From Bacteroidales bacterium (GTDB taxonomy: Bacteria > Bacteroidota > Bacteroidia > Bacteroidales > JAADJA01): DNA of 12,758 nucleotides. Within the stretch, counting starts at the first letter, position 1; every line of letters starts with the position of its first letter. The stretch spans positions 1-12,758 of the forward strand of contig JAIORT010000573.1 of the NCBI GenBank assembly GCA_021107975.1, written 5' to 3'. Made by a program: the position numbers and the translations under genes. Below are positions 1 to 8,292 of this stretch, piece by piece. The notes beneath the pieces were generated by a model that was not told the DNA's origin, did not search any database, and saw nothing but the letters and a program-made list of their open reading frames with translations.

Positions 1-112
1 ATATAAATGGCGATCATAAAGTTTTATTGACTGAATATTAAATACTTAAATTTGATATAATTCGCCGTTATTTTTTAAGTTGCTAAAATAAATCAAATTT
101 TAATAATATGTT

Positions 113-1561
113 TTATTCCTTCACCCACTTACCACTCGTTATCATATTACTGTTTTGAATGATATTGTAGAAATACAATCCGGCAGGTAATCTTTGCGTA
201 TTTATTTTGATATATTTATCGAAATGCTGCTCAATAACAGTTTTTCCAGTGAAATCAAATAATTGAAACAGCAGGTTGTTTTTTGCAGAATTTATTTTTA
301 ATACATCATGTCCGGGGTTAGGATATACAAAGATATTTTTTGTTTCAGGATGTTTTTCGCTATTAACTCCCGTAACGAAAGCGCCGTAGTTTTCGGAAAC
401 AATCATTATATCCCTTTTGTAATCGGCAGGGAAATTATTAAAGTCCCACCGGGTAGCAGTCATTAAATACCCGCCTTCATTCAATGCCAGAATATCAGCA
501 AACTCATATTGTCCTCCACCTCCCCAATATTTATTTTCCAGTATTTCACCTTCTATATTAGTTATATATAGCAATACCCATGAGTTCTCAGGAGGATCGA
601 ATATCAGGTTATTTGTACCTCCGAAATATATTGTATCCGTTGTGATAAAATCAAGTATTCCCGGATTATCAATGGTATCCTGTGTTCCGAAAGTATAAAA
701 ATCTAAAACGGCAGTATTTTCATCAACTAAAGCAAATGCCATTTCAAATTGCCATGGCGAGCCGGGAACGGGCGGTGTTAAATACAAACCTGTTCTCAGG
801 TATTGAAAATCGTTCACTTTTTTATTATATCCGTTTGGGATCATACCGAGGGTATCATTAAAAAAATAAAGGGTATCAAAATTCAGATTATAGTCAAATA
901 GCAATGTTTCAAATCTTGAGCATACATGATATTTTTGCGTTCCCGGCACTTCGATAATCGTTGGTAATTCCTGCATATTATCACCCTGATGTATTACTTT
1001 ATTCAATTCTTGTCCGTTAATGTCAAATTCCCAAAGAAGATAATCTCCTGCAATGGGTTCGAAGTTTGTAGATCCGGAAAAAATCAAATTTCCTTCCTGA
1101 GTCACTATAAAACCGGAAATAACTTCTGCAACATCAGGCAAACCGTAAATACTGTCATTAATTATATTTAAGTCATTATTCATCCACAATAAACATAATT
1201 GTTCGTCCTGTGTTTGACTATGCAACGCTTTTGCCCATAACAACATACCATCGTCATCCGATTTAATTACATCTTTAATTAATAGCTTATAGTTACCAAT
1301 CGAATCTATTGTTGTACTATCATTAAAATTAAGTTCATAATCTGTTTTGTAAAGAACATTTGTATAATCGAATTTTTCATAATAATTATCTGAATATATC
1401 CCTTGATGTGTTATCAACAAAATATTATCTCCATCGAGCCAGGATACTTTTTCGGGATAGTCGTCCAAAGGAGTGCTGATCCATTTTTCATAATACGATT
1501 GGCAAATTGCGCTTACTGTAAGTAAGATGCCGGTTATTAGCAGAATAAAATGATTTTTCAT
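113..1561 (-). CDS. Secreted T9SS cargo protein of unknown function, type A sorting domain
   Basis: This encodes a 482-residue protein probably exported across the inner membrane and then through the T9SS. The N-terminus (residues 1 to about 21) is a signal peptide: Lys2, a hydrophobic core, then a VSAICQ cleavage region. Cys20 is preceded by Ile rather than Gly or Ala, so a lipoprotein signal is unlikely. The middle (about 25-400) has no domain I can name. It alternates short beta-like stretches with Asn/Asp/Gly turns and phrases such as NEGGYLMTATRWD, which resemble blades of a beta-propeller; this is an inference. Residues from about 408 form a type A sorting domain: VYPNPG at 412-417, a central FDFTGKTV stretch, then LPAGLYFYNI and a basic end (KWVKE). 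The start is the first Met and gives a clean signal peptide. The gene stands alone on this strand, divergent from ispG, with its own candidate promoter. Secretion route is well supported; function is unknown. Confidence 0.9.
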   Translation of the reverse strand: MKNHFILLITGILLTVSAICQSYYEKWISTPLDDYPEKVSWLDGDNILLITHQGIYSDNYYEKFDYTNVLYKTDYELNFNDSTTIDSIGNYKLLIKDVIKSDDDGMLLWAKALHSQTQDEQLCLLWMNNDLNIINDSIYGLPDVAEVISGFIVTQEGNLIFSGSTNFEPIAGDYLLWEFDINGQELNKVIHQGDNMQELPTIIEVPGTQKYHVCSRFETLLFDYNLNFDTLYFFNDTLGMIPNGYNKKVNDFQYLRTGLYLTPPVPGSPWQFEMAFALVDENTAVLDFYTFGTQDTIDNPGILDFITTDTIYFGGTNNLIFDPPENSWVLLYITNIEGEILENKYWGGGGQYEFADILALNEGGYLMTATRWDFNNFPADYKRDIMIVSENYGAFVTGVNSEKHPETKNIFVYPNPGHDVLKINSAKNNLLFQLFDFTGKTVIEQHFDKYIKINTQRLPAGLYFYNIIQNSNMITSGKWVKE

Positions 1562-1585
1562 ATATCAAATATAATTACAAAGTTA

Positions 1586-1617
1586 CAAATATAACTTATA
1601 TTTTGTTTATTATCAAA
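1586..1617 (-). promoter_or_regulatory. Candidate Bacteroidota-type promoter for the minus-strand T9SS cargo gene
   Basis: On the minus strand, TATATTTG (1593 to 1586) matches the -7 consensus TAnnTTTG exactly. TTTG (1617 to 1614) matches the -33 element, with a 20-base spacer. Transcription would start near 1580, leaving a leader of about 20 bases before the ATG at 1561. Two more exact -7 matches lie closer to the gene (TAACTTTG at 1585-1578 and TATATTTG at 1573-1566), so the start site actually used is uncertain. Confidence 0.5.
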
Positions 1618-1642
1618 ATTATGAATCGAATTATTAAAGTAT

Positions 1643-1650
1643 TAGCTTTG
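1643..1650 (+). promoter_or_regulatory. Candidate -7 promoter element for ispG
   Basis: TAGCTTTG matches the Bacteroidota -7 consensus TAnnTTTG exactly and lies 21 bases before the ispG start. I see no TTTG at the expected -33 distance; the nearest (1602-1605) is 37 bases upstream, which is too far. Transcription from this box would begin within or just before the palindrome at 1652-1666 and leave a very short leader. Confidence 0.4.
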
Positions 1651-1651
1651 T

Positions 1652-1666
1652 AACCTGATTCAGGTT
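1652..1666. promoter_or_regulatory. 15-bp palindrome between the ispG -7 box and start codon
   Basis: AACCTGATTCAGGTT has two perfect 7-base arms (1652-1658 and 1660-1666) around one central base. It sits directly after the candidate -7 box and ends five bases before the ispG ATG. That position suits either a repressor operator over the transcription start or a small hairpin in the 5' leader (6-bp stem, 3-base loop) near the translation start. No regulator can be named from the sequence. Confidence 0.4.
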
Positions 1667-1671
1667 TAGGC

Positions 1672-3453
1672 ATGGTACGATTTCAACAGGTCAGTATGGG
1701 TAATTTTAATTCGCGGGTTGTGCTTATTGGCGATATTCCATTAGGCGGTTCTAACCCCATCCGTATCCAGTCCATGACTTCCACAAATACCATGGATACT
1801 AAAGCTACTGTTGAGCAATCAATACGGATGATAGATGCCGGCTGTGAATTTGTAAGGATTACCGCTCAGGGAATTAAAGAAGCCGAACACTTGGCGGTTA
1901 TTAAAAAGGAACTTAAGAAACGAGGATATAACACACCATTAATCGCTGATATTCATTTCAACCCGAAGGCAGCAGAAGTGGCGGCAGGAATTGTAGAGAA
2001 AATCAGGATAAACCCTGGAAATTACATTGACAGAAATCGCGGAAAAGTTGATTATTCGGATGCTGAATATAACGAAGAAATCAACAAGATAAGGATAAGG
2101 ATAAAACCTCTTATTAATATTTGTAAAAAATACGGGACAGCAATACGAATCGGCAGTAACCACGGTTCTCTTTCCGAAAGAATTCTTTGTCGTTATGGAG
2201 ATACACCTGAAGGAATGGTGGAATCGGCTTTGGAATTTGTAAGGATTTGCGAAGATTTTAATTTTCACAGCCTTGTTTTGTCAATGAAAGCAAGCAATGT
2301 AAAAGTAATGGTTCAGGCAACAAGGTTGTTGGTTAACAAGATGATAGAAGAAGGCATGAATTACCCGATACATCTTGGTGTAACAGAAGCAGGCGATGCT
2401 GAAGATGGCAGGATAAAGTCTGCCGCCGGAATAGGTCCCTTACTTGAAGATGGAATAGGAGATACTATCCGTGTTTCTTTAACAGAAGACCCAGAACTTG
2501 AAATCCCTGTGGCGAAAATCATTACCGGAAAATTTTCTCAAAGAAAAGACAGGGGATCACTCATTGAAGATCAAAACCATATTGCCATTAATCCTTTCTT
2601 TTATACCAGGAGAAAAACAAGGAAAGTCCATAATATAGGCAGAAGCCAGGTTCCGGTAGTGATTATCAGTTCCGGTAATCCTGCAGAAGATATTCATAAG
2701 TTCAAAGGCGAAATTTTTCCCGATTTTATCTGTGATACAAAAAATTCTGTCGTTTCTGATAGGGAACAACTGTCTAACAAATCAGAATATCCCGGAAATA
2801 AAATCAAGTTTATACACATCAAGCCTGGTTTAAAAATTGAAAAAATCAGTGAAAGCATAAAACAAAACCAATCGGCAGTTATTGTAATTGAATCGGAGCA
2901 CGATGAACCGGTTCGGCAGATCAGAGAAATGATTTTTAATCTTATAAAAAACGAAATAAATAATCCGGTAATTTTAAAACGGAAATATGCAAATCTGTCT
3001 TTGGAAGAATTACAGTTAACTGCATCATCCGATTTTTCATTTCTGCTCGTTGATGGACTTCTTGACGGGATATGGCTGGATGCCGAAGGAATTGATTTAA
3101 AAGACATCTGTCAGATCGCTTTCGGCATACTTCAGGCGACAGGTTCAAGGATTTCTAAAACCGAATATATCGCTTGTCCGTCATGCGGAAGAACATTGTT
3201 TAATATACAGGACGCTCTCCAAAAGATCAAAGCAAAAACAAAGCACCTAAAAAAATTAAAAATTGGAGTGATGGGTTGCATTGTCAACGGACCGGGCGAA
3301 ATGGCTGATGCAGATTACGGGTATGTTGGTTCAGGACAGGGTAAAATTACTCTGTACAAACGCAACCGGATTGTTAAAAAAAACGTCAATGAAAATAAAG
3401 CTGTTGATGAATTAATAAATATTATTAAAGCTGATGGGAATTGGATTAATTAA
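1672..3453 (+). CDS. ispG: 4-hydroxy-3-methylbut-2-en-1-yl diphosphate synthase (IspG/GcpE), long form
   Basis: IspG is a cytoplasmic [4Fe-4S] enzyme of the MEP isoprenoid pathway. It reductively converts 2-C-methyl-D-erythritol 2,4-cyclodiphosphate to HMBPP, the substrate of IspH. The N-terminal TIM-barrel part (about 1-290) has family motifs such as IPLGGSNPIRIQSMTSTNT and HLGVTEAGDAEDGRIKSA. The C-terminal part carries the cluster ligands: Cys502 and Cys505 in CPSCGRT, Cys536 in GVMGCIVNGPGE, and Glu543. Between them (about 295-480) is the extra domain found in the long IspG of Bacteroidota, chlamydiae and plants; at 593 residues the length fits that form, not the roughly 370-residue E. 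coli form. ATG 1672 is the first possible start, because an in-frame TAA lies at 1651-1653. No Shine-Dalgarno is evident. A CotH-type gene follows 10 bases later and may be cotranscribed. All key residues are present. Confidence 0.98.
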   Translation: MVRFQQVSMGNFNSRVVLIGDIPLGGSNPIRIQSMTSTNTMDTKATVEQSIRMIDAGCEFVRITAQGIKEAEHLAVIKKELKKRGYNTPLIADIHFNPKAAEVAAGIVEKIRINPGNYIDRNRGKVDYSDAEYNEEINKIRIRIKPLINICKKYGTAIRIGSNHGSLSERILCRYGDTPEGMVESALEFVRICEDFNFHSLVLSMKASNVKVMVQATRLLVNKMIEEGMNYPIHLGVTEAGDAEDGRIKSAAGIGPLLEDGIGDTIRVSLTEDPELEIPVAKIITGKFSQRKDRGSLIEDQNHIAINPFFYTRRKTRKVHNIGRSQVPVVIISSGNPAEDIHKFKGEIFPDFICDTKNSVVSDREQLSNKSEYPGNKIKFIHIKPGLKIEKISESIKQNQSAVIVIESEHDEPVRQIREMIFNLIKNEINNPVILKRKYANLSLEELQLTASSDFSFLLVDGLLDGIWLDAEGIDLKDICQIAFGILQATGSRISKTEYIACPSCGRTLFNIQDALQKIKAKTKHLKKLKIGVMGCIVNGPGEMADADYGYVGSGQGKITLYKRNRIVKKNVNENKAVDELINIIKADGNWIN

Positions 3454-3463
3454 TATCGGATTT

Positions 3464-5830
3464 ATGTTCAGAAAAAAAGCTATATCAACTATCATATTTT
3501 TCACAATTATTCTGATGAAATTATCAGTTTCGCAGCAACTGGTGATCAATGAATTCATGTCGATAAATAATAATGCGCTTCAGGATGAGTTTGGCGATTA
3601 CCCTGACTGGATCGAAATCTATAATCCATCACAACAAACAGTTAACTTATTAAACTGGTGCCTGACCGATGACCCTGATGATCTTGAAAAATGGTCATTT
3701 CCTTATTTATTAATTGAATCAGGAGATTTTATATTAGTTTTTGCTTCCGGGAAAGATACCACCACCTCCCAAAACATTCATACCAACTTTAAGATCAAAT
3801 CAGAAGGTGAACAATTGATTTTGAGTGATAGCAATGGAATTATTATTGATCAGACAGAAGCAATAGAATTAGGATATGATCAATCATTTGGACGATTACC
3901 TGATGGTAGTGAGCATTTTGAAATATTTTATACGAGCAGCCCCGGAACAAGCAATAACAATAATATAATCCTGAACAACTTAACAACTTCACATCCCGCT
4001 GGTTATTATATCGATTCGGTTACTTTAGAAATCTATTCATCAAACCCCGAAGATGTAATCCATTATACATTGGATGGATTCTCCCCCACCTCAGAATCTC
4101 CGGTTTATAATAGTCCTATACACTTTAACTCAGGAAATAGCAGTGCTGCCAATATTTCCCAAATACCCACTACTCCTTTGGAAGGTCCCTGGCCATTACC
4201 CCAATTTATTTGGAAACAGCCTGGTGATAATTTATTTTATGCAGATGTTATCCGGTACAGGTCATTTGCCGGGCAAAACCCTTCGAGTGAAATCTTTTCT
4301 AAATCCTACTTTATTAATGACAGTATATTTAGCAGGTTTAATTTCCCTGTTATTTCCATAATTTTAGACAGTGGAAATTTTTATGATTATGATACCGGAA
4401 TATACATTCCTGGAAAAAGGTTTGACGAGTTAGGCTGGGATTGGTGGCCCGAAGGAAATTATATGAATAGCGGAGAAGAGTGGGAAAGATATGCACATGT
4501 TGAATTGTTTGAAATTAATGGTGACATTTCACTATCTCAGGATTGTGGAGTAAGGATTCACGGAGGATGGAGTGCTGTAATGCCTCAAAAAAGTTTAAGA
4601 CTCACAGCCCGCAACAAGTATGGAGGAGATAATGATTTCAATTACCCGTTTTTCCCCGGTACAGAACATGATGAGTATAAAAACTTTGTTTTACGAAATT
4701 CCGGAAACGATTTTCTATATACTCATTTCAGAGATGCTTTTTTGCAAAGCTTACTCTCCGGTCTTGATATGGAATTGCAGGCTTTCAGACCGTCCGTAGT
4801 ATTTATTAATGGTAACTATTGGGGTATTCATGGTATTAGGGAAAGATATGATGAGTATTATTTTGACCGCCACTTTGATGTGGATAAAGACAGCTTAATA
4901 ATTGTTAATGTCTGTGGATTACAGGAGATTGGTAACAATCAGGACTATACTGATATGATAAATTTTATTGAAAACAATAGTCTGGAAGTCCAAAGCAACT
5001 ACGAATACATAAAAACAAAAATCGATATTCTGAATTTTACTGATTATCATATCGCTGAAATATATTTTGGCAACAATGACTGGCCATGCAACAACAACAG
5101 GGCATGGAAAACTATGGATCCCGACTCTAAATGGAGATGGCTGATTTTTGACCTTGATTTTGGCTTTGGATATAATAACGACTATCAATATAACTCTCTG
5201 GAGGATGCACTGACTGTTAATAGTCCATATTATTATAATTGTGATTGTTCAACATTTTTGTTGAGGAAATTGTTGGAAAATGATGAATTTAAACAATCAT
5301 TTATTGACAGATATGCGTATCATCTGAATACAACTTTTCATAAGGATACGGTGACTAATAAGATAAATGAATTCGTTACATTGCTTGACAATGAGATGCA
5401 TTATCACATCCAAAGATGGCATTACCCGCAAACTTATACCCAATGGATGAATGAAAATGAGGCTATGATTGAATTCGCCATAAAAAGACCTTGCTTTTGT
5501 GCGGAACATGTTAAAACCAAATTCAATCTTGATGAATTTGAATTTAATTGCGACACATTGTTTTTGAATTCTTTTAACAAGCAACTTCACTTTAAAGTAT
5601 ATCCAAATCCGGGGGATGGAATTTTTTATTTGGAAAACCTTAATATGCTACCATATAAAACCGAGGTTAAAGTGATTAATACAACAGGTCGGCAAGTTGC
5701 AAACTATAAATTCAATTTTGAAAGATACGAGGCTAAAAAGTTCAATTTATCTGAATTAGGAAGCGGCTTATACCTCATTATTATTTCAATAGATAATTCA
5801 GTTTATACGGAAAAGATTATTATTGAATAA
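3464..5830 (+). CDS. Secreted CotH kinase-fold protein with lamin-tail domain and T9SS sorting domain
   Basis: This is a multidomain surface protein of 788 residues. A signal peptide (1 to about 23; MFRKK, hydrophobic core, VSQQ) is followed by a lamin-tail domain (about 25-145; VINEFM, DWIEIYNP) and a short chitobiase C-terminal-like beta domain (about 160-205; IHYTLDGFSPTSESPVY). Next comes a CotH kinase-like domain (about 275-620), and a T9SS type A sorting domain ends it (from about 708; VYPNP at 712-716). The CotH part has RIHGGW at 364-369 with Lys376 in PQKS, Asn-Asn-Asp-Trp at 537-540, and Asp563 and Asp565 in FDLDFGFG. These resemble the nucleotide- and metal-binding positions of the CotH atypical kinase family; the match is by eye. 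I prefer ATG 3464 to ATG 3434, which would overlap ispG by 20 bases and put ten extra residues before the signal peptide. CotH proteins phosphorylate spore-coat proteins in Bacillus; the substrate here is unknown. Confidence 0.9.
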   Translation: MFRKKAISTIIFFTIILMKLSVSQQLVINEFMSINNNALQDEFGDYPDWIEIYNPSQQTVNLLNWCLTDDPDDLEKWSFPYLLIESGDFILVFASGKDTTTSQNIHTNFKIKSEGEQLILSDSNGIIIDQTEAIELGYDQSFGRLPDGSEHFEIFYTSSPGTSNNNNIILNNLTTSHPAGYYIDSVTLEIYSSNPEDVIHYTLDGFSPTSESPVYNSPIHFNSGNSSAANISQIPTTPLEGPWPLPQFIWKQPGDNLFYADVIRYRSFAGQNPSSEIFSKSYFINDSIFSRFNFPVISIILDSGNFYDYDTGIYIPGKRFDELGWDWWPEGNYMNSGEEWERYAHVELFEINGDISLSQDCGVRIHGGWSAVMPQKSLRLTARNKYGGDNDFNYPFFPGTEHDEYKNFVLRNSGNDFLYTHFRDAFLQSLLSGLDMELQAFRPSVVFINGNYWGIHGIRERYDEYYFDRHFDVDKDSLIIVNVCGLQEIGNNQDYTDMINFIENNSLEVQSNYEYIKTKIDILNFTDYHIAEIYFGNNDWPCNNNRAWKTMDPDSKWRWLIFDLDFGFGYNNDYQYNSLEDALTVNSPYYYNCDCSTFLLRKLLENDEFKQSFIDRYAYHLNTTFHKDTVTNKINEFVTLLDNEMHYHIQRWHYPQTYTQWMNENEAMIEFAIKRPCFCAEHVKTKFNLDEFEFNCDTLFLNSFNKQLHFKVYPNPGDGIFYLENLNMLPYKTEVKVINTTGRQVANYKFNFERYEAKKFNLSELGSGLYLIIISIDNSVYTEKIIIE

Positions 5831-5934
5831 CCTGAAATATTTTACTGAACAAAATAATGCAACGATACAATATTGATATAAAAAATTAGTTAAACTGTCT
5901 GGTTCAATAAATTTTATCTGCAAATAGAACTAAA

Positions 5935-8292
5935 ATGATTTACAACTACTTACTACGAATTATTTTTTTGAATTTAATAGTTTTTCCATTTACTATACTA
6001 TCACAGGAAGTGGGTATCGGTCAATGGAGAGACCATTTACCATACAGCAGTACAATATCCGTTACAGCAAGTAATAATAAAATATATTGTGCCACCCCAT
6101 ATTGTCTTTTTTATTTTAATAAAGACGACAACAGTGTAAATCGTTTTACAAGTGTATCCGGTTTAAGCGATATGGGCGTGGCAAGAATAGGCTTCAATAA
6201 ACAATATAATACATTGCTGATTGCTTACAGCAACACAAATATTGATCTGGTTAAAGGAAATACTATTATTAATATGTCCGATATACTTCAAAGTGATGCA
6301 GTAACCCCAGAAGAAAAAACCATCAATAATCTTCTTTTTATTGATAATCTTGCATACTTGTCTTGTGGTTTCGGGATTGTAGTGCTTGACGTTAAAAATG
6401 AAGAAATTACAGACACGTATTATATCGGTCCTAATGGCAGTCATTTAGAAGTTTTTGACTTTATGTATAACGATACTTGCTTTTTTGCAGCAACTGAAAA
6501 CGGAATTTATTTTGCTGATATTAATAACCCCAACCTTGCTTTCTATGAATCATGGTCGAAAGATGAAACACTCCCTCTCCCTGATACCACTAATTATATT
6601 ACGAACTATGCCGGAAAAATTTTTGTAAATAGATATAGTTCGCTCTGGGATAGTGATACGATCATGTATTTCGACAATTCTCAATGGCATTACAGCAATG
6701 AAGTATTCAGTAATTCTGGTGTTTTCGGTCTGAAATCTTTTAATGATATTTTTTATGTTGTACATAGATATTTCATATATGGATATGACGAAAATTTAGA
6801 CAAAATATTTACTGTTTGGAGTTATTATGGAGACCTGGGCGGTTCAAACCCGAGAGATATTACAGTTGATAATAATATTTTATGGATAGCCGATAACCTT
6901 AATGGTTTGATACGCCAGAACAACGAATATGATTTTACTTCTATTTATCCAAACGGGCCTAAAAATGCTGATGTTTACGACATGTCAGCCGAAGGAAATA
7001 ATTTATGGATAGTTGCAGGCGGAAGGAATTTAAGCTGGGGAGACCTGTGGAAACATGGAAGTGCTTCATCTTTTATTAACAATGAATGGAATACTTATGA
7101 CAAGACTAATACTGCATCATTAGATACGATATTGGATTTAGTATGTGTTGCTGTAAACCCTTATAGTTATAGCAATGTTTTTGCAGGATCATGGTACAAG
7201 GGATTAATTGAATTCAACAATGGAAAGATAGTAAATATATATAACGAACAAAATAGTTCCTTAGAATTCGTTGTTAATAGTTCTGACAATATCATTAAGG
7301 TTGGAGGTGTTGCCTTTGACCAATCCGGGAATCTATGGGTAACCAACTCAGGCGCCAACAACGTACTCTCTGTCAGAATGCCTGACGGAACCTCTGATGG
7401 AAACTGGAAGTCGTTTTACTTAGGCTCATCATCGAGTGGTGAGGATATGGGGCAGATGATTATCGATTCGCATGGGCAAAAGTGGATGTTAATGCGTGAC
7501 CATTCAATTCTTGTTTTTACAGATAACGGAACTATAACCAATGATTCGGATGATCAATATAAAATGCTGACATCAGCCGTAGGAAATGGAAATATTCCAG
7601 GAAATAATGTATATAGTATAGCCGAAGATAATGATGGTGAAGTATGGATAGGAACTAATAAAGGAGTTGCTGTTTTTTATTCCCCTGAAAACGTTTTTAC
7701 AAATTATGATTTTGACGCACAACAGATATTAGTTCCACGAAACGATGGTTCGGGTTTAGCTGATATACTTCTTGAAAATGAAGCGATAACTGCGATTGCC
7801 GTTGACGGTGCAAATGATAAATGGATTGGGACCGACCGTTCCGGTGTATTTCATTTATCACCCGACGGGCAAAAAGAGTTACATCATTTTACTGAGCAAA
7901 ACAGTCCCCTTTTCTCTAACAATATAATTTGTATTGCTATAAATGATGAAACCGGCGAGGTATTTTTTGGCACAGCCAAAGGAATCATCTCATATAAAAC
8001 CACAGCTACCGGTGGAGGTGAAGAAAACAAAGATGTATATGCTTATCCCAACCCTGTAAGACCCGGTTATAACGGACCAATTGCTATTAAAGGTCTGGTA
8101 AGTAATGCAGATTTTAAAATAACAGATATTAGCGGGACATTGATATACGCAGGCAGAGCCGAAGGAGGGCAGGCTGTCTGGGATGGGAGAAATTATAATG
8201 GACGAAAGGCTCAATCAGGTGTGTATATGGTTTTTGTTACTAATGATGATGGCACTGAAAAACTTGTTACTAAAATCCTTTTTATTAATTAA
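5935..8292 (+). CDS. porZ: PorZ-like type IX secretion system beta-propeller protein
   Basis: PorZ is a surface component of the T9SS attachment complex (with PorU, PorV and PorQ). In Porphyromonas it binds anionic lipopolysaccharide and helps join it to secreted cargo. This 785-residue protein is close to the length of Porphyromonas PorZ. It has a signal peptide (1 to about 24, ending ILSQ) and then the family opening GQWRDHLPYSS. Propeller-type blades follow, clearest at EVWIGTNKGVAVFY (569-582), DKWIGTDRSGVFHL (628-641) and EVFFGTAKGI (675-684). The C-terminal sandwich domain (about 699-785) resembles a sorting domain, with YPNP at 704-707 and a FlgD-like VWDGRNYNGRKAQSGVY stretch; in PorZ this domain is retained, not cleaved. 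The gene leads a probable operon with recO and a YfhO-family gene. Upstream there is only a 7-of-8 match to the -7 element (5908-5915). The alternative is a generic two-component-regulator-propeller protein with a sorting domain; the opening motif and domain order favour PorZ. Confidence 0.8.
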   Translation: MIYNYLLRIIFLNLIVFPFTILSQEVGIGQWRDHLPYSSTISVTASNNKIYCATPYCLFYFNKDDNSVNRFTSVSGLSDMGVARIGFNKQYNTLLIAYSNTNIDLVKGNTIINMSDILQSDAVTPEEKTINNLLFIDNLAYLSCGFGIVVLDVKNEEITDTYYIGPNGSHLEVFDFMYNDTCFFAATENGIYFADINNPNLAFYESWSKDETLPLPDTTNYITNYAGKIFVNRYSSLWDSDTIMYFDNSQWHYSNEVFSNSGVFGLKSFNDIFYVVHRYFIYGYDENLDKIFTVWSYYGDLGGSNPRDITVDNNILWIADNLNGLIRQNNEYDFTSIYPNGPKNADVYDMSAEGNNLWIVAGGRNLSWGDLWKHGSASSFINNEWNTYDKTNTASLDTILDLVCVAVNPYSYSNVFAGSWYKGLIEFNNGKIVNIYNEQNSSLEFVVNSSDNIIKVGGVAFDQSGNLWVTNSGANNVLSVRMPDGTSDGNWKSFYLGSSSSGEDMGQMIIDSHGQKWMLMRDHSILVFTDNGTITNDSDDQYKMLTSAVGNGNIPGNNVYSIAEDNDGEVWIGTNKGVAVFYSPENVFTNYDFDAQQILVPRNDGSGLADILLENEAITAIAVDGANDKWIGTDRSGVFHLSPDGQKELHHFTEQNSPLFSNNIICIAINDETGEVFFGTAKGIISYKTTATGGGEENKDVYAYPNPVRPGYNGPIAIKGLVSNADFKITDISGTLIYAGRAEGGQAVWDGRNYNGRKAQSGVYMVFVTNDDGTEKLVTKILFIN

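Noticed and set aside
3..41. Possible 3' end of a plus-strand gene entering from the left (reads INGDHKVLLTEY then TAA)
   Set aside because: The peptide looks protein-like, but twelve codons cannot be assigned to a family and a chance open stretch is possible.
48..100. Inverted repeat AAATTTGA / TCAAATTT as a terminator for the minus-strand cargo gene
   Set aside because: The arms are only 8 bases, nearly all A/T, and 37 bases apart; no stable stem or U-run results.
989..1171. 60-codon plus-strand reading frame inside the cargo gene
   Set aside because: It lies antisense within a well-supported coding sequence and has no recognisable features.
1501..1561. Lipoprotein signal in the minus-strand cargo protein (Cys20)
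   Set aside because: The residues before Cys20 (SAI) do not fit a lipobox, and a cleavage after Gln21 fits common Bacteroidota signal peptides better.
1939..3148. Minus-strand reading frames of 68-137 codons inside ispG
   Set aside because: All are antisense to conserved IspG domains and their translations resemble no family; they are by-products of the codon use.
4074..4361. 95-codon plus-strand frame inside the CotH-type gene
   Set aside because: It overlaps the chitobiase-like to CotH linker in another frame, with no signal or motif.
5831..5934. Terminator, small RNA or gene in the CotH-type/porZ gap
   Set aside because: Only AT-rich sequence with a 7-of-8 match to a -7 box (5908-5915) was found; no stable hairpin or open frame.
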